The translations under genes were made by a program, and so were the position numbers. This document shows positions 1 through 8,839 of a stretch of 57,668 nucleotides of DNA, in pieces. Origin of the DNA: Flavobacteriaceae bacterium (GTDB taxonomy: Bacteria; Bacteroidota; Bacteroidia; Flavobacteriales; Flavobacteriaceae). Where the stretch lies: the NCBI GenBank assembly GCA_024763245.1, contig JANTFW010000005.1, positions 1 through 57,668 of the forward strand. The letters run 5' to 3'. Position 1 is the stretch's first letter. Each line of letters begins with the position of its first letter. The notes beneath the pieces are model-generated. The model ran no database searches. It saw only the letters and a list, made by a program, of their open reading frames with translations, and was not told where the DNA came from.

Positions 1-1
1 G

Positions 2-97
2 ACCACAGTCGATACCCATAGAAAAAATATGTGCAGAAAACTAGGTATAAACGGCAGTAATGCCTTGTTTCAATATGCATTAGAAAAAAAATATTAA
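2..97 (+). CDS. C-terminal end of a LuxR-type HTH transcriptional regulator (partial)
   Basis: The window opens inside a gene. The frame starting at base 2 reads 31 codons to a TAA at 95-97. The visible peptide starts TTVDTHRKNMCRKLGINGSN and ends in LEKKY. This is the recognition-helix end of a GerE/LuxR helix-turn-helix, where 'STVxxHxxNIxxKLxxxN' is the usual pattern. It would bind DNA as the output domain of a response regulator or of a larger sensor protein. The N-terminal part lies outside the window, so the sensing domain cannot be named. The next gene starts 21 bp later on the same strand, so it could be the regulator of the exported-protein run that follows. Confidence 0.75.
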   Translation, partial: TTVDTHRKNMCRKLGINGSNALFQYALEKKY

Positions 98-118
98 ACA
101 AAAATCAATTAGACTATT

Positions 119-1555
119 ATGAAAAATTTCATTTTAACAATTACTTTATTAAGTTCTTATTGTTTTAACGCTCAGGAGCTTGTTCGCTATGAAAAATATG
201 ACTCCTTTTCATTATTAACTTATGCCGATAAAGGTTACGATCATACACATAATTTTAAAGGCTATACGTTTTTAGAAAATAAAGATAGTATTCTTAGTGC
301 TGATTTTAACGGCTATTTTAATGCCAAAACAGATAAAATAACCAGAAATGGTAAAGCAATTTTTTACAGTAGTAAAGGAACTACAACTAAATATTATATC
401 CTTGATGAAGAACATGGTGATGATCCGGAAAACATTGGTGCCGGAAAATTTTATGGATGGAAGATTAAAAAAATTCCACTTTTTGAATATAAAACAATAG
501 ATAAAAAATCAAAAAATAATGAAATCTTTAGACTATCTGCCGAAGAAAGATTAGTAAAAAAACCTACAAAAGAGAATGGCTATACATACAATAGTTATAA
601 AAATGAGATATTGGCTTATGATATAGCACAATATAAATCGCCTTACATGAATTGGTGGTGGCCTAATTTGCTAGATACTAAAGACAAAAATCACAATCTT
701 GTAGACGGTATCGATTTTACCTTAGACTTCACCCCGAAAAAAAGTGATGATGCTATGCCTATTACTATTATGTTAGGGAATGGCCCCGATGGTTATTATT
801 ATCTAAAAATCGATAGTGCAGGAACAACTTACCTAGGAGAAAGTACAAAGTCAGGCAATAGGAATGTCTTGTATGTGTCAAAAGCTACAAAAATAACTTG
901 GGGACAAAAAAATCATTTAAGATTACAAGTATTGGAAAACGGTAACTATTACATAGAAATTAATGATTTTAAAGAAAGCCTAGAAAACATATCTTATGAA
1001 AATCAAATGGCAAAGGATACGATTTTCAAACCTGCTTTAAGTAGCATGTTTGGAGGTAGTAATCGTATACAAGCAGCAACCGAAATAAAAATTCATTATA
1101 TAGCATTACAACAAATAGAATTATTAAATACCAAGAAAAAAACGCACCCCTATAATGGAATGCATAAAGATCACTTGCACTATTTGACCAAAAAAATTAT
1201 TGAAACAATGTTTAAGCAAACTGATGATCAAAAATTAAAAGATGTTGATATTTATCTAACCGGGTTTAAAGGAGGGACTTATTCAGACAATGTACTAGGT
1301 GTAATGTGCGAGGTTTTATTCTACAATAAATTGGAAAACAAGGAAACATCACGACCTATGCTTATCGAATATATATTGGAGCCTAAGACAAATGCTATTA
1401 AAGAAATTAAGATGTACTTTGATACACAAAATCATTTTACGTTTACCCCGCAAAAACTATTTAGTGATGTATTTAATGAAGATAAGTCAAGTGGATATTG
1501 GTTGCAAGATGGCTTATTGCACCATCCTAATAGTAGAACTCTTGAAAACCAATAA
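119..1555 (+). CDS. Exported protein of unknown function with a concanavalin-like middle region
   Basis: I do not recognise a named family. The 478-residue protein begins with a short signal peptide (residues 1 to about 18, hydrophobic core then a small-residue cleavage region before QELVRY). It is therefore probably periplasmic or outer-membrane associated. Residues of about 195-330 alternate in a beta-sandwich-like way (DFTLDF, YYYLKID, LRLQVLENGNYYIEI, then IHYIALQQIEL). This resembles the LamG/DUF1080-type concanavalin fold seen in many Bacteroidota surface proteins, but that is only an inference. The C-terminal 130 residues (HDHLHY, YLTGFKGG, MLIEYILEPK) look like a separate alpha/beta domain. 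It lies just after the LuxR gene end and before another exported protein. Confidence 0.6.
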   Translation: MKNFILTITLLSSYCFNAQELVRYEKYDSFSLLTYADKGYDHTHNFKGYTFLENKDSILSADFNGYFNAKTDKITRNGKAIFYSSKGTTTKYYILDEEHGDDPENIGAGKFYGWKIKKIPLFEYKTIDKKSKNNEIFRLSAEERLVKKPTKENGYTYNSYKNEILAYDIAQYKSPYMNWWWPNLLDTKDKNHNLVDGIDFTLDFTPKKSDDAMPITIMLGNGPDGYYYLKIDSAGTTYLGESTKSGNRNVLYVSKATKITWGQKNHLRLQVLENGNYYIEINDFKESLENISYENQMAKDTIFKPALSSMFGGSNRIQAATEIKIHYIALQQIELLNTKKKTHPYNGMHKDHLHYLTKKIIETMFKQTDDQKLKDVDIYLTGFKGGTYSDNVLGVMCEVLFYNKLENKETSRPMLIEYILEPKTNAIKEIKMYFDTQNHFTFTPQKLFSDVFNEDKSSGYWLQDGLLHHPNSRTLENQ

Positions 1556-1677
1556 CAAATGAGTGGTTTAGTAACCTAATAGAAACACACGAATAAAATA
1601 AGGAATACTTATGAGCAATACCTTATGACAAAACGCTTTAGAAAAAAATAGTAATCATTAATTTAAACCTAAACAAT

Positions 1678-2241
1678 ATGAATTTTAAGAAAACACAAAA
1701 AGCATTTACTAAAATAATTCTTGTTTTAGTATTTTGTAATTTCACATTACAAACAATACAAGCTCAAACCGCGGATCTTTATTATCAAATAAAGGGTCAC
1801 GATTTCAACATACAAAACACCCGAAAAGCCTTGTCTAACCTTGAGCGATCTGTTGTGTATGGAAAGTCTAGTGTAAAGAAGAAAAAAGCCCGCGTTTTGC
1901 AGCAAAACGCGCAACAAATTGCTGATGAATCCTACAGTGCCTATTTAAAAGCCAAGCAAATTGTCAAAAAACTTGAAGCTGACAAGAACTATAAGTTAGC
2001 CGAAAAAGTGGGTACTTTAAGAAGCAACTTACACGGTATATACTATGCTGCCGATGCCCTAGCGAATAAATATTGTCAATGGATGATTAATAAACCTAAA
2101 GTACATAAAGGAAAAAGTTTTAAAAGTATGAGTAGGGCTTTTAATACGATAATAGAACATTATAATAAGGCACAAAAAAACAAAAAAGTTCTTAATGATG
2201 TCATTGCTTGGGAAAGCTATAAAAGCCTAAATAAAAATTAA
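1678..2241 (+). CDS. Small exported helical protein, function unknown
   Basis: 187 residues. An N-terminal signal peptide ends near residue 30 (hydrophobic stretch IILVLVFCNFTLQ, then IQAQ before TADLYY). The mature part is strongly basic and predicted all-helical, with repeated Lys/Gln/Asn-rich segments and no cysteine pairs or catalytic motif. A conserved-looking patch is the WESYKSL near the C-terminus. It sits between two other exported proteins on the same strand with gaps of about 100 bp, so it may belong to a loosely organised transcription unit. No function is proposed. Confidence 0.55.
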   Translation: MNFKKTQKAFTKIILVLVFCNFTLQTIQAQTADLYYQIKGHDFNIQNTRKALSNLERSVVYGKSSVKKKKARVLQQNAQQIADESYSAYLKAKQIVKKLEADKNYKLAEKVGTLRSNLHGIYYAADALANKYCQWMINKPKVHKGKSFKSMSRAFNTIIEHYNKAQKNKKVLNDVIAWESYKSLNKN

Positions 2242-2338
2242 ATTAACAAACACCAAATTCAAGAATTTTACCGCATTCAAACTACTATTTATTGTTGAAA
2301 TTTTCTATCTATAAAAAAACTAAATAGCGACAAACATT

Positions 2339-3583
2339 ATGAAAAAAATCCTAACAACCCTACTCTTAGCACTCATTTTACAAACAGCATTTTCTCAAGA
2401 AATTATCGTAAAAAACCTACAAGGTGAAGATGTAGATTTTAATAAAATTGTGCAACAATCCAAAAAAGACCAACCTACTTTAGTTATTACTTGGGCAGAT
2501 ACCTATTGTGGAGTTTGTAGAACCATTATTAATGAACTACAAAATCAATATATACCACTCAAAGAAAATTACAATTTACGAGTAATTACTCTAAATACAG
2601 ACAGCAACAAAGATGGATATTTTAAAAAATATTATAATCGTAAATTTGGTGATGATAAGGAACCTTTTACATCTATAACTAATTATGTAAAACAAGATAT
2701 TGGCGTTCAAAAGTGGAACTTTGAAAAATATGTAGATGAGTACTTTAATTTTTTTAACACTGCAAAACTAACTGGAGCTCCTGCTATCTATATTTTTTAT
2801 AACGGAAATGCAAAATTCATAAGAAAAGGGTTTTGGGTTCCTAAAGACGCTAAATCTAGTGATTCAGGAGAAAAGCTAAAACAAACAGTCAGCACGTTAA
2901 CAGTTGATAATTTAGCAAGAATATTAGCTAGTATGTATGCTAACACAGCTTACCTTAATAAAAACAAAGGGTTTACAATTAAAGAAGAAGCTACATATAA
3001 ACGTACTATTGTTAAAATTGGAGATCTATATGAAATCACAGATTCTTGGATTACAGGAGAAATTCAAATGAAAGGAACTTTTAAAGACATGATAGGAGAT
3101 ATTCATCACGGAAAAACAGTTTGGTACTATAAAAACGGAAAATTGAAAATATCAGGAAACTATTATGAGGGGAAAAAAGATTCCGTTTGGTACTATTATG
3201 ATGAAAAAGGTAATGAAACAAACTCCGAGCTATACGAAAGAGGTTTAAATGTGGCTCTAGAAGAGAAGCAACCTTCAAAAGCAGTAATAAGTAAACCAAG
3301 TTTTAAAGGTGGTCGAGAAGCATATGTTGCCTATCTAACTCAAAACATGAAGTATCCGGAAACGGCTAGAAGAGCAGGTGTTCAAGGTAAGGTGTTTGTA
3401 GAATTTGTAGTAGCCAAGGATGGAAGTATTCAAAAAGTAAAACTACTAAAAGGGGTACATCCTGATTTAGATGCTGAGGCTATTAGACTTGTACAAAACA
3501 TGCCCAAATGGAACCCAGGAGAACAAGCTGGAGAGAAAGTAAATGTTAAACAAACTATCCCAATTAATTTCAATTTACAATAA
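2339..3583 (+). CDS. Exported thioredoxin-like / MORN-like / TonB C-terminal fusion protein
   Basis: 414 residues with a clear signal peptide (residues 1-19, cleavage before QEIIVK). Three modules follow. Residues of about 25-190 are a thioredoxin fold with a CGVC redox pair (Cys57, Cys60) and a downstream GAPAIYIF loop that fits the cis-proline position. Residues of about 245-300 are MORN/YwqK-type repeats (GKTVWYYKNGKLKISGNYY, then DSVWYYYDEKGNE). Residues of about 318-414 match a TonB C-terminal domain (YPETARRAGVQGKVFVEFVV, then DLDAEAIRLVQNMPKWNPG). TonB-C domains normally contact outer-membrane receptors, but this protein has a cleavable signal instead of an inner-membrane anchor. A periplasmic redox or assembly role is an inference. 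Confidence 0.75.
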   Translation: MKKILTTLLLALILQTAFSQEIIVKNLQGEDVDFNKIVQQSKKDQPTLVITWADTYCGVCRTIINELQNQYIPLKENYNLRVITLNTDSNKDGYFKKYYNRKFGDDKEPFTSITNYVKQDIGVQKWNFEKYVDEYFNFFNTAKLTGAPAIYIFYNGNAKFIRKGFWVPKDAKSSDSGEKLKQTVSTLTVDNLARILASMYANTAYLNKNKGFTIKEEATYKRTIVKIGDLYEITDSWITGEIQMKGTFKDMIGDIHHGKTVWYYKNGKLKISGNYYEGKKDSVWYYYDEKGNETNSELYERGLNVALEEKQPSKAVISKPSFKGGREAYVAYLTQNMKYPETARRAGVQGKVFVEFVVAKDGSIQKVKLLKGVHPDLDAEAIRLVQNMPKWNPGEQAGEKVNVKQTIPINFNLQ

Positions 3584-3600
3584 ACCATTAACGGCCTAAC

Positions 3601-4014
3601 ATGAATATAAACCACGCGTTTTTCTTAGTTATTTATTTCAGCGTTCTTGTAATGCATGCACAAGTTGATACTAAGACTATCAAACATCAAATGAAAGTTG
3701 ATGCGCAGTGTGACAATCAAGAACAGATTTTTATGGACCTAGAAGCCCATCACAAAAATCAAGTTTACAACCTAACGAAAGACTATAAAAATGAAAAGCT
3801 GACGCTTCGATTCAACATCATTGAATCCTGTTGTTTACAGTTTTCGGGTGAATCAAAAATTACAAAAAAAGGACTTGAAATTACGTACTATACATCGCAA
3901 GATAAAGTTTGCGAATGCTTTTGTAAATACCAATTTACCTATACCATGGGCATAAGCATTCAAGATCCTGATAAACTTTATATTAACAACGAATATTTTG
4001 AAATAAAGAAATAG
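3601..4014 (+). CDS. Small cysteine-rich exported protein, function unknown
   Basis: 137 residues starting 17 bp after the upstream fusion gene, so probably co-transcribed with it. The N-terminus is a signal peptide (IYFSVLVMHAQ). The mature protein holds clustered cysteines: one at AQCDN, a CC pair at ESCCLQF and a CECFC cluster at KVCECFCKYQF. Proteins ending in this type of CxCxC-Y-F-T-Y pattern are common as hypothetical proteins in Flavobacteriaceae. The cysteines could be disulfides or metal ligands. The upstream thioredoxin-like CGVC protein makes an oxidative-folding partnership possible, but this is an inference from position only. Confidence 0.55.
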   Translation: MNINHAFFLVIYFSVLVMHAQVDTKTIKHQMKVDAQCDNQEQIFMDLEAHHKNQVYNLTKDYKNEKLTLRFNIIESCCLQFSGESKITKKGLEITYYTSQDKVCECFCKYQFTYTMGISIQDPDKLYINNEYFEIKK

Positions 4015-4030
4015 CTCAATACTAAATTAA

Positions 4031-5536
4031 ATGAAAACTACGATACTACTTTTCCTATTGCTATGCTCATTTTTACCATTACAGGCACAAGATTATAATT
4101 ATGTGACCAAGGAGATTTTTCAAAGAAAAACGGAGGCAGATGTTGAATTGCTTAAAAATACGATTGAAAATGAGGGAAGACAAGAACTTATATATTCACT
4201 CATTAAGAATTACAAAGACTACATTGTCTTAATAGATGAAAAAGACCGGAAAATACAAAACCTAAACAATAGCTTTGATAAAGAGTATATTCACCCTGAT
4301 AAGACATCGAACTGTAAAAACGCAAAATTATATAGTAGAAAAACAAATTCTGCTGTAAAAAGAGGTAATCAGCTTAAAATTGCGGTTAGTCTTGCCAAAA
4401 CGAGTTACAATCTATGTAAAAACAATGCCTATAGAACAACAAATTGTTCCAATGAATACAATAACTACAATAGGCAAGTTAATTTATACAATACTGCAGC
4501 ATCCAAATCACAAGAATATGCATCAAAAGCGAATCATTACCAAGATAAATGTAATAATTATATATATACGTACAATGATGAGCTAGAAATTTTAAAATCT
4601 AAAGAAAAATCTATAAAAAGAAAATATAAGGCATTAATAAACGAGGCTGAAAAGAAGTATAAAGATGAAGCTACAAAGATTAGCCAATTAATAAGCAATT
4701 CAAAAAAAATAGTTGAAATAAAATACCCTAATGGTGCGATTAATTTTAAAGGACAGGTATATACTTTATCTAATAAAAAAACGGGAAAATGGAAAGGCTA
4801 TTACCAAAATGGAGCATTACAATTAGAAACAACATATATTGATGACTTGGAACAAGGTACTAAAACCACATATTACGAAAATGGTAAGCCTTTATTTATA
4901 CTCTCTATGGTAAAAAACAAAAAAGAGGGTCATGCTAAGTATTATTATGAAAATGGTAAGTTGAAAAGCGAAGGCAATTATACCGATGATAAAGAAACGG
5001 GTAATTGGAAAATCTACTATGAAACGGGTGTACTTAAAGGTGAAGGCCTATATAAAAACGGAAAACTTGATGGGGATTGGCATATTTATAACGAGAAGGG
5101 GGATTTTTTTGGAATAGAAACGTATAAAAATGGTATATTACAGAAGAAGACTAATGTAACAAATACAAACAAGGGATTTCTTAACAAATGGGTACCTATA
5201 AAAACAGAATTCTACGTGAATGGCAAATTAGATGATACAGAAATACATGATCACAAAAGCGAATGTATAGGCTACATTGATTTTGCCCCTAATGGAATAT
5301 TAATTGTAAAAGATTATTATCATGACTGTAGCGAAAAATCCGATAGGAACGGTACTTATGAAAATATGACAGATTATGTCTTGATCTCTCAAAATGGTGA
5401 ATCACATAATGCTAAATTAATTGTAAATAATAATGAATTACAAATGATTATTAGTATGGATGATGAAGAAGGGAACACTCAAAAAGTGATAGTTTACTTA
5501 ATGCAATACGACTATTTTATGAGTCATCCAGAGTGA
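4031..5536 (+). CDS. Exported MORN/YwqK-repeat protein with long helical N-terminal half
   Basis: 501 residues, starting 16 bp after the previous stop codon. A signal peptide (LFLLLCSFLPLQAQ) is followed by about 190 residues of charged, probably coiled-coil sequence with several Cys and many Asn/Lys. From about residue 235 there is a tandem array of MORN_2/YwqK-type repeats of about 23 residues each (core WKGYYQNGALQLET, then YYENGKPLF, YYENGKLKSEGNY, WKIYYETGVLKGEGLY and WHIYNEKGDFF). These repeats form beta-hairpin strips and are usually annotated 'toxin-antitoxin system YwqK family antitoxin', which need not describe function here. The C-terminal 110 residues are unassigned. It is the last gene of the accessory run. 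Confidence 0.7.
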   Translation: MKTTILLFLLLCSFLPLQAQDYNYVTKEIFQRKTEADVELLKNTIENEGRQELIYSLIKNYKDYIVLIDEKDRKIQNLNNSFDKEYIHPDKTSNCKNAKLYSRKTNSAVKRGNQLKIAVSLAKTSYNLCKNNAYRTTNCSNEYNNYNRQVNLYNTAASKSQEYASKANHYQDKCNNYIYTYNDELEILKSKEKSIKRKYKALINEAEKKYKDEATKISQLISNSKKIVEIKYPNGAINFKGQVYTLSNKKTGKWKGYYQNGALQLETTYIDDLEQGTKTTYYENGKPLFILSMVKNKKEGHAKYYYENGKLKSEGNYTDDKETGNWKIYYETGVLKGEGLYKNGKLDGDWHIYNEKGDFFGIETYKNGILQKKTNVTNTNKGFLNKWVPIKTEFYVNGKLDDTEIHDHKSECIGYIDFAPNGILIVKDYYHDCSEKSDRNGTYENMTDYVLISQNGESHNAKLIVNNNELQMIISMDDEEGNTQKVIVYLMQYDYFMSHPE

Positions 5537-5557
5537 TTTTTCGAATAAAAAATGGAG

Positions 5558-5938
5558 TTACCCAAACATTTTAGGATAGAAAATAAGGAATTCAACAATC
5601 AAAGCGGCCATAGCACTAAACCAAACGGCTCCAGCAGCCACATCTTTAACAAAACCAATTTTTTCGTGGTGTTCATCATGCACAAAATCACAAAGCTTTT
5701 CTACGGCTGTATTAAGTGCTTCTACGCTCAACACCATGGCTAGTACAATAACGTGAAACATCCATTCTGTTTTTGAAATGTTATAGTGATAACCCGCATA
5801 GCTCAAAAGTAAAGCCAACGAAAATTGAACCATACCACTATGCTCTGTGGTTACAAATAGAAATGCGCCTTTTAAAGCGATAAAACCACCACGAACACGC
5901 CCCTTAATAAATCCTATTTTTTGGTTTTCTGATGCCAC
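5558..5938 (-). CDS. dgkA: Diacylglycerol kinase / undecaprenol kinase family protein
   Basis: 126 residues, the usual length of the small trimeric membrane kinase family (DgkA/DagK). It phosphorylates diacylglycerol or undecaprenol in the inner membrane, which recycles lipid carriers. The diagnostic segment is present: an SVEALNTAVEKLCDFV helix carrying the conserved Glu and Asn, followed by KDVAAGAVW with its Lys-Asp and Ala-Ala-Gly. Three membrane helices are visible (about 30-50, 58-78 and 100-122). The N-terminal amphipathic segment (GFIKGRVRGGFIALKGA) is also typical. The gene converges with the MORN gene, leaving 21 bp between stops. The substrate (lipid versus undecaprenol) cannot be decided from sequence. 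Confidence 0.88.
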   Translation of the reverse strand: MASENQKIGFIKGRVRGGFIALKGAFLFVTTEHSGMVQFSLALLLSYAGYHYNISKTEWMFHVIVLAMVLSVEALNTAVEKLCDFVHDEHHEKIGFVKDVAAGAVWFSAMAALIVEFLIFYPKMFG

Positions 5939-5991
5939 TAATTTAAATGTTTAGAGTGGGCAAAGCTACAGGATTTTAATGAAATAAAAAA

Positions 5992-6015
5992 CCCTGAGTA
6001 AAAGTTTACTCAGGG
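5992..6015 (-). terminator. Rho-independent terminator after tpx
   Basis: A perfect 11-bp inverted repeat (CCCTGAGTAAA, 2-base centre, TTTACTCAGGG) lies 24 bp past the tpx stop. On the minus strand it is followed by TTTTTTATTTC, so it ends tpx transcription before dgkA. Confidence 0.85.
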
Positions 6016-6039
6016 CTCTGGTTTTATAAGTTGATTTTA

Positions 6040-6540
6040 CTATTGTAAAGCACTCATTACGGCATCGTAATTAGGCTCATCAACAATTTCTGGAACTTGT
6101 TGTGTATAGGTAACTTTTCCGTCTTGATCAAGTACAATTACCACTCTCGAATGTAAGTAAGCCAAAGGCCCATCCACTATTTCAAGTCCGTAATCTTGAC
6201 CAAAAGTACCTCGTTGAAAATCAGAAAGTGTGATAACATTGTCTAACCCTTCTGCTCCACAAAAACGGGCTTGAGCAAAGGGTAAATCTCTGGATATACA
6301 CAATACTTTAGTATTTTCTAATTCTCCGGCGGCTTGGTTAAAGTGTCTTACTGAGGCAGCACAAGTGGGTGTATCTAAACTAGGGAAAATATTTAATACC
6401 ACTTTTGATCCTTTAAAATCGGCTAGTGTTTTGATGCTTAAATCGGCGGCAACTAATTTAAAATCTTTAGCTTGGCTACCTACTTCAGGTAAGTTGCCAT
6501 TGGTGTTAAATTCGGTTCCTTTTAATGTTATTTTTGACAT
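6040..6540 (-). CDS. tpx: Thiol peroxidase (atypical 2-Cys peroxiredoxin)
   Basis: 166 residues, the normal Tpx length. The enzyme reduces hydroperoxides using thioredoxin. The peroxidatic cysteine is in SLDTPTCAASVRHFNQ (the TPTC motif with the following Arg) and the resolving cysteine is in RDLPFAQARFC, about 34 residues later, as in Tpx. The N-terminal VGSQAKDF segment and the ISRDLPFA signature also fit. The gene is downstream of a second peroxidase gene on the same strand, but a terminator lies between them, so they are probably separate units. Regulation cannot be read from the sequence. Confidence 0.93.
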   Translation of the reverse strand: MSKITLKGTEFNTNGNLPEVGSQAKDFKLVAADLSIKTLADFKGSKVVLNIFPSLDTPTCAASVRHFNQAAGELENTKVLCISRDLPFAQARFCGAEGLDNVITLSDFQRGTFGQDYGLEIVDGPLAYLHSRVVIVLDQDGKVTYTQQVPEIVDEPNYDAVMSALQ

Positions 6541-6595
6541 AATAGTTGGTTTTTAATAATGTATTAATATTTGTTTGCAATGATACTGTAAATAA

Positions 6596-6628
6596 ACAAA
6601 AACTCACAAATTAATTGCGAGTTTTTGT
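6596..6628 (-). terminator. Rho-independent terminator after the 2-Cys peroxiredoxin gene
   Basis: A perfect 10-bp inverted repeat (ACAAAAACTC / GAGTTTTTGT) with a 13-base loop lies 22 bp past the peroxiredoxin stop. The A/T-rich stem ends give a T-run in either direction. Confidence 0.7.
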
Positions 6629-6650
6629 AACGAGTAGTTATTAGATTGGT

Positions 6651-7283
6651 TTAGTGTTTTTTAAGATAGTCAGCTACACCCTCATGTGTTGCTTCTAATC
6701 CTTCTTTATCCGCATTCCAGTTTGCCGGACAAGCTTCGCCGTGTATTTCATTAAATTGTAAGGCATCTACCATACGGATAGCTTCTTCAACATTACGACC
6801 CAAAGGCAAATCATTAACCAATTGATGACGTACAATACCTTCTTTATCAATTAAAAAGAGACCACGATAGGCAATTAATTCTCCATCTGCTTGAAGTTGA
6901 TCATTTTCATCATAAAAATAATCACCTGCCAAAACATCGTAATTTTTTGAAATGGTTTTATTGGTATCAGCCACTATGGGATAAGTAACCCCCTTAATAC
7001 CACCGGCTGCTTTATCCATTTGTAACCATCCCCAATGTGATTGCTCCGTATCCGTAGAACAGGCAACAACAGCTACACCTCTTTTTTCGAATTCAGCTAA
7101 ATTTTCTTGAAAAGCGTGTAATTCTGTAGGACACACAAAGGTGAAATCTTTTGGATAAAAGAAAAAGACAACATGTTTTTTTCCTAAATATTGATCTAAT
7201 GAGAATTTTTCTACAAATTCAACTCCATTGATAACTGCTTGTGCTTCAAAATGAGGCGCTTTTTTTCCGACTAGTACTGCCAT
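6651..7283 (-). CDS. Typical 2-Cys peroxiredoxin (AhpC/Prx1 type)
   Basis: 210 residues. It reduces hydrogen peroxide and alkyl hydroperoxides in the cytoplasm. The peroxidatic Cys51 is in DFTFVCPTELHAF and the resolving Cys is in GEACPANW near the C-terminus, which defines the typical two-cysteine dimeric class. The supporting Pro/Thr and the downstream Arg environment (LPLGRNVEEAIRMVDALQ) are conserved. The GVTYPIVADTNKTISKNYDV segment is also characteristic. A TATCTTTG promoter element lies upstream. No ahpF-like reductase gene is adjacent, so the electron donor is probably thioredoxin. Confidence 0.92.
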   Translation of the reverse strand: MAVLVGKKAPHFEAQAVINGVEFVEKFSLDQYLGKKHVVFFFYPKDFTFVCPTELHAFQENLAEFEKRGVAVVACSTDTEQSHWGWLQMDKAAGGIKGVTYPIVADTNKTISKNYDVLAGDYFYDENDQLQADGELIAYRGLFLIDKEGIVRHQLVNDLPLGRNVEEAIRMVDALQFNEIHGEACPANWNADKEGLEATHEGVADYLKKH

Positions 7284-7321
7284 ATATATTTGTTTTTTAA
7301 GTTTTTAATTAAATTATAAGG

Positions 7322-7329
7322 CAAAGATA
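7322..7329 (-). promoter_or_regulatory. Flavobacterial -7 element (TATCTTTG) of the peroxiredoxin gene
   Basis: TATCTTTG on the minus strand matches the Bacteroidota TAnnTTTG consensus. It lies 38 bp upstream of the ATG. A TTG at the expected spacing was not clear. Confidence 0.5.
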
Positions 7330-7480
7330 AAGGCAAATAGTGTATTTATGTTAAAATTTGATATTAATATTTTATCTAATAATAGATTTTATCAATAGCC
7401 GTTAATATATCTTTTAAGCTCAAAAAAAAATTAACTATCTTATTTTTATGCTTACTTTCGCGGCTTACTATTGTAATTAG

Positions 7481-8839
7481 ATGTTTTTATCAAAATACAC
7501 TTCAGAGTTTAAAACAAACATTGGTTTGGCAACCCCTGTTGTTATGGGTTCATTAGGACATGTATTAGTGGGTTTGTCGGATGATATTATGGTAGGGGTT
7601 TTAGGTCCGGTACAGTTAGCTGCAACCTCTTTGGGAAATAGTTTGGTGTTTATTGCCATTTCTATTGGTATTGGTTTTTCTTTTGCTATTACGCCATTAA
7701 TTGCAGAAGCCGATGGAGAAAATGATATCAATAAAGGGCGTAGTATTTTTCAACACGGTATGTTGTTAAATGCCAGCTTAGGACTGGTTATGTTTATACT
7801 TTTAATCTTTGCAGAGCCCTTATTATATCAATTAAAACAACCTCCGGAGGTAGTCGCTCTAGCCATTCCTTATTATAAAATTGTGTCTCTATCTATGATT
7901 CCGCTTATGTTATTTCAAGGACTCAAACAATTTGCCGATGGTGCTTCGCAAACCAAACACGCAATGAAAGCTACCATTATTGCCAATGTTATTAATGTGG
8001 TTATTAATTTTTTCTTAATATACGGGATGTGGATTTTTCCAAAGATGGAACTCATAGGTGCAGCAACAGGAACTTTAGTGTCTCGTATAGCGATGTTGTT
8101 TATTCTCTATTTTTTATTGCGGAAAGTACCTACTTTTGATCCCTTTTTTATACGGTTAAAAAAGGCTGAAACACAATGGAAAGTCTTTGTAAAAATAATT
8201 AATCTTGGATTTCCAACAGCACTACAAATACTCTTTGAGGTAGGTTTGTTTGTAGCTGCTGTAATGATTTCGGGTGTATTGGGGGCTTTTCCACAGGCGG
8301 CAAATCAAATCGCGATGAAATTGGCTTCAACAACTTTTATGATAGCAGTTGGAGTGGGGGTAGCAGCAACGGTTAGAATAGGTAATCAAAAAGGGCTAAA
8401 AGATTTTATAAATCTTCGAAGAATTGCCTTGTCAAATTTTTTATTAATTGCTTCGGTAATGTTTATTTTTTCAATATTATTTTTCGCTTTCCACAATATT
8501 TTACCCTATGCCTTTACCACAAATAAAGAAGTAATAGGGATTGCCTCTACCTTGTTAATTATTGCCGGTATTTTTCAATTATCCGATGGATTACAAGCGG
8601 TAATATTGGCTTCTTTAAGAGGTATTCAAGATGTATGGATGCCTTCTTTATTAACCTTTATTGCCTATTGGATAGTCGGCTTTCCGGTTTGTTATTATTT
8701 AGGTTTGTATACAGAATACAAAACACTTGGAATATGGATTGGATTGTTTTTAGGGCTTACTACGTCATCAATTTTACTATTTTTACGCTTTAATCATAAA
8801 ACCAAAAAATTAATACAGAATCATCATGAAGCTACCTAA
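7481..8839 (+). CDS. MATE family multidrug/organic cation efflux protein
   Basis: 452 residues with about 12 hydrophobic helices, the normal MATE layout of two six-helix halves. The N-terminal half carries the family pattern (LATPVVMGSLGHVLVGLSDDIMVGVLGPVQLAATSLGNS), including the Asp residues expected in the cation path. The second half repeats it (LGFPTALQILFEVGLFVAAVMISGVLGAFPQAANQIAMKLAS). It probably exports drugs or metabolites in exchange for Na+ or H+ across the inner membrane. The actual substrate is unknown. It overlaps the next small gene by 14 bp, suggesting translational coupling. Confidence 0.92.
   Translation: MFLSKYTSEFKTNIGLATPVVMGSLGHVLVGLSDDIMVGVLGPVQLAATSLGNSLVFIAISIGIGFSFAITPLIAEADGENDINKGRSIFQHGMLLNASLGLVMFILLIFAEPLLYQLKQPPEVVALAIPYYKIVSLSMIPLMLFQGLKQFADGASQTKHAMKATIIANVINVVINFFLIYGMWIFPKMELIGAATGTLVSRIAMLFILYFLLRKVPTFDPFFIRLKKAETQWKVFVKIINLGFPTALQILFEVGLFVAAVMISGVLGAFPQAANQIAMKLASTTFMIAVGVGVAATVRIGNQKGLKDFINLRRIALSNFLLIASVMFIFSILFFAFHNILPYAFTTNKEVIGIASTLLIIAGIFQLSDGLQAVILASLRGIQDVWMPSLLTFIAYWIVGFPVCYYLGLYTEYKTLGIWIGLFLGLTTSSILLFLRFNHKTKKLIQNHHEAT

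Noticed and set aside
4031-5536. Toxin-antitoxin function of the YwqK/MORN protein
   Set aside because: The protein has a signal peptide and no toxin partner nearby. The 'antitoxin' label of the repeat family does not establish this role.
5552-5743. 63-residue plus-strand open frame downstream of the MORN gene
   Set aside because: It is antisense to dgkA, whose conserved motifs are clear.
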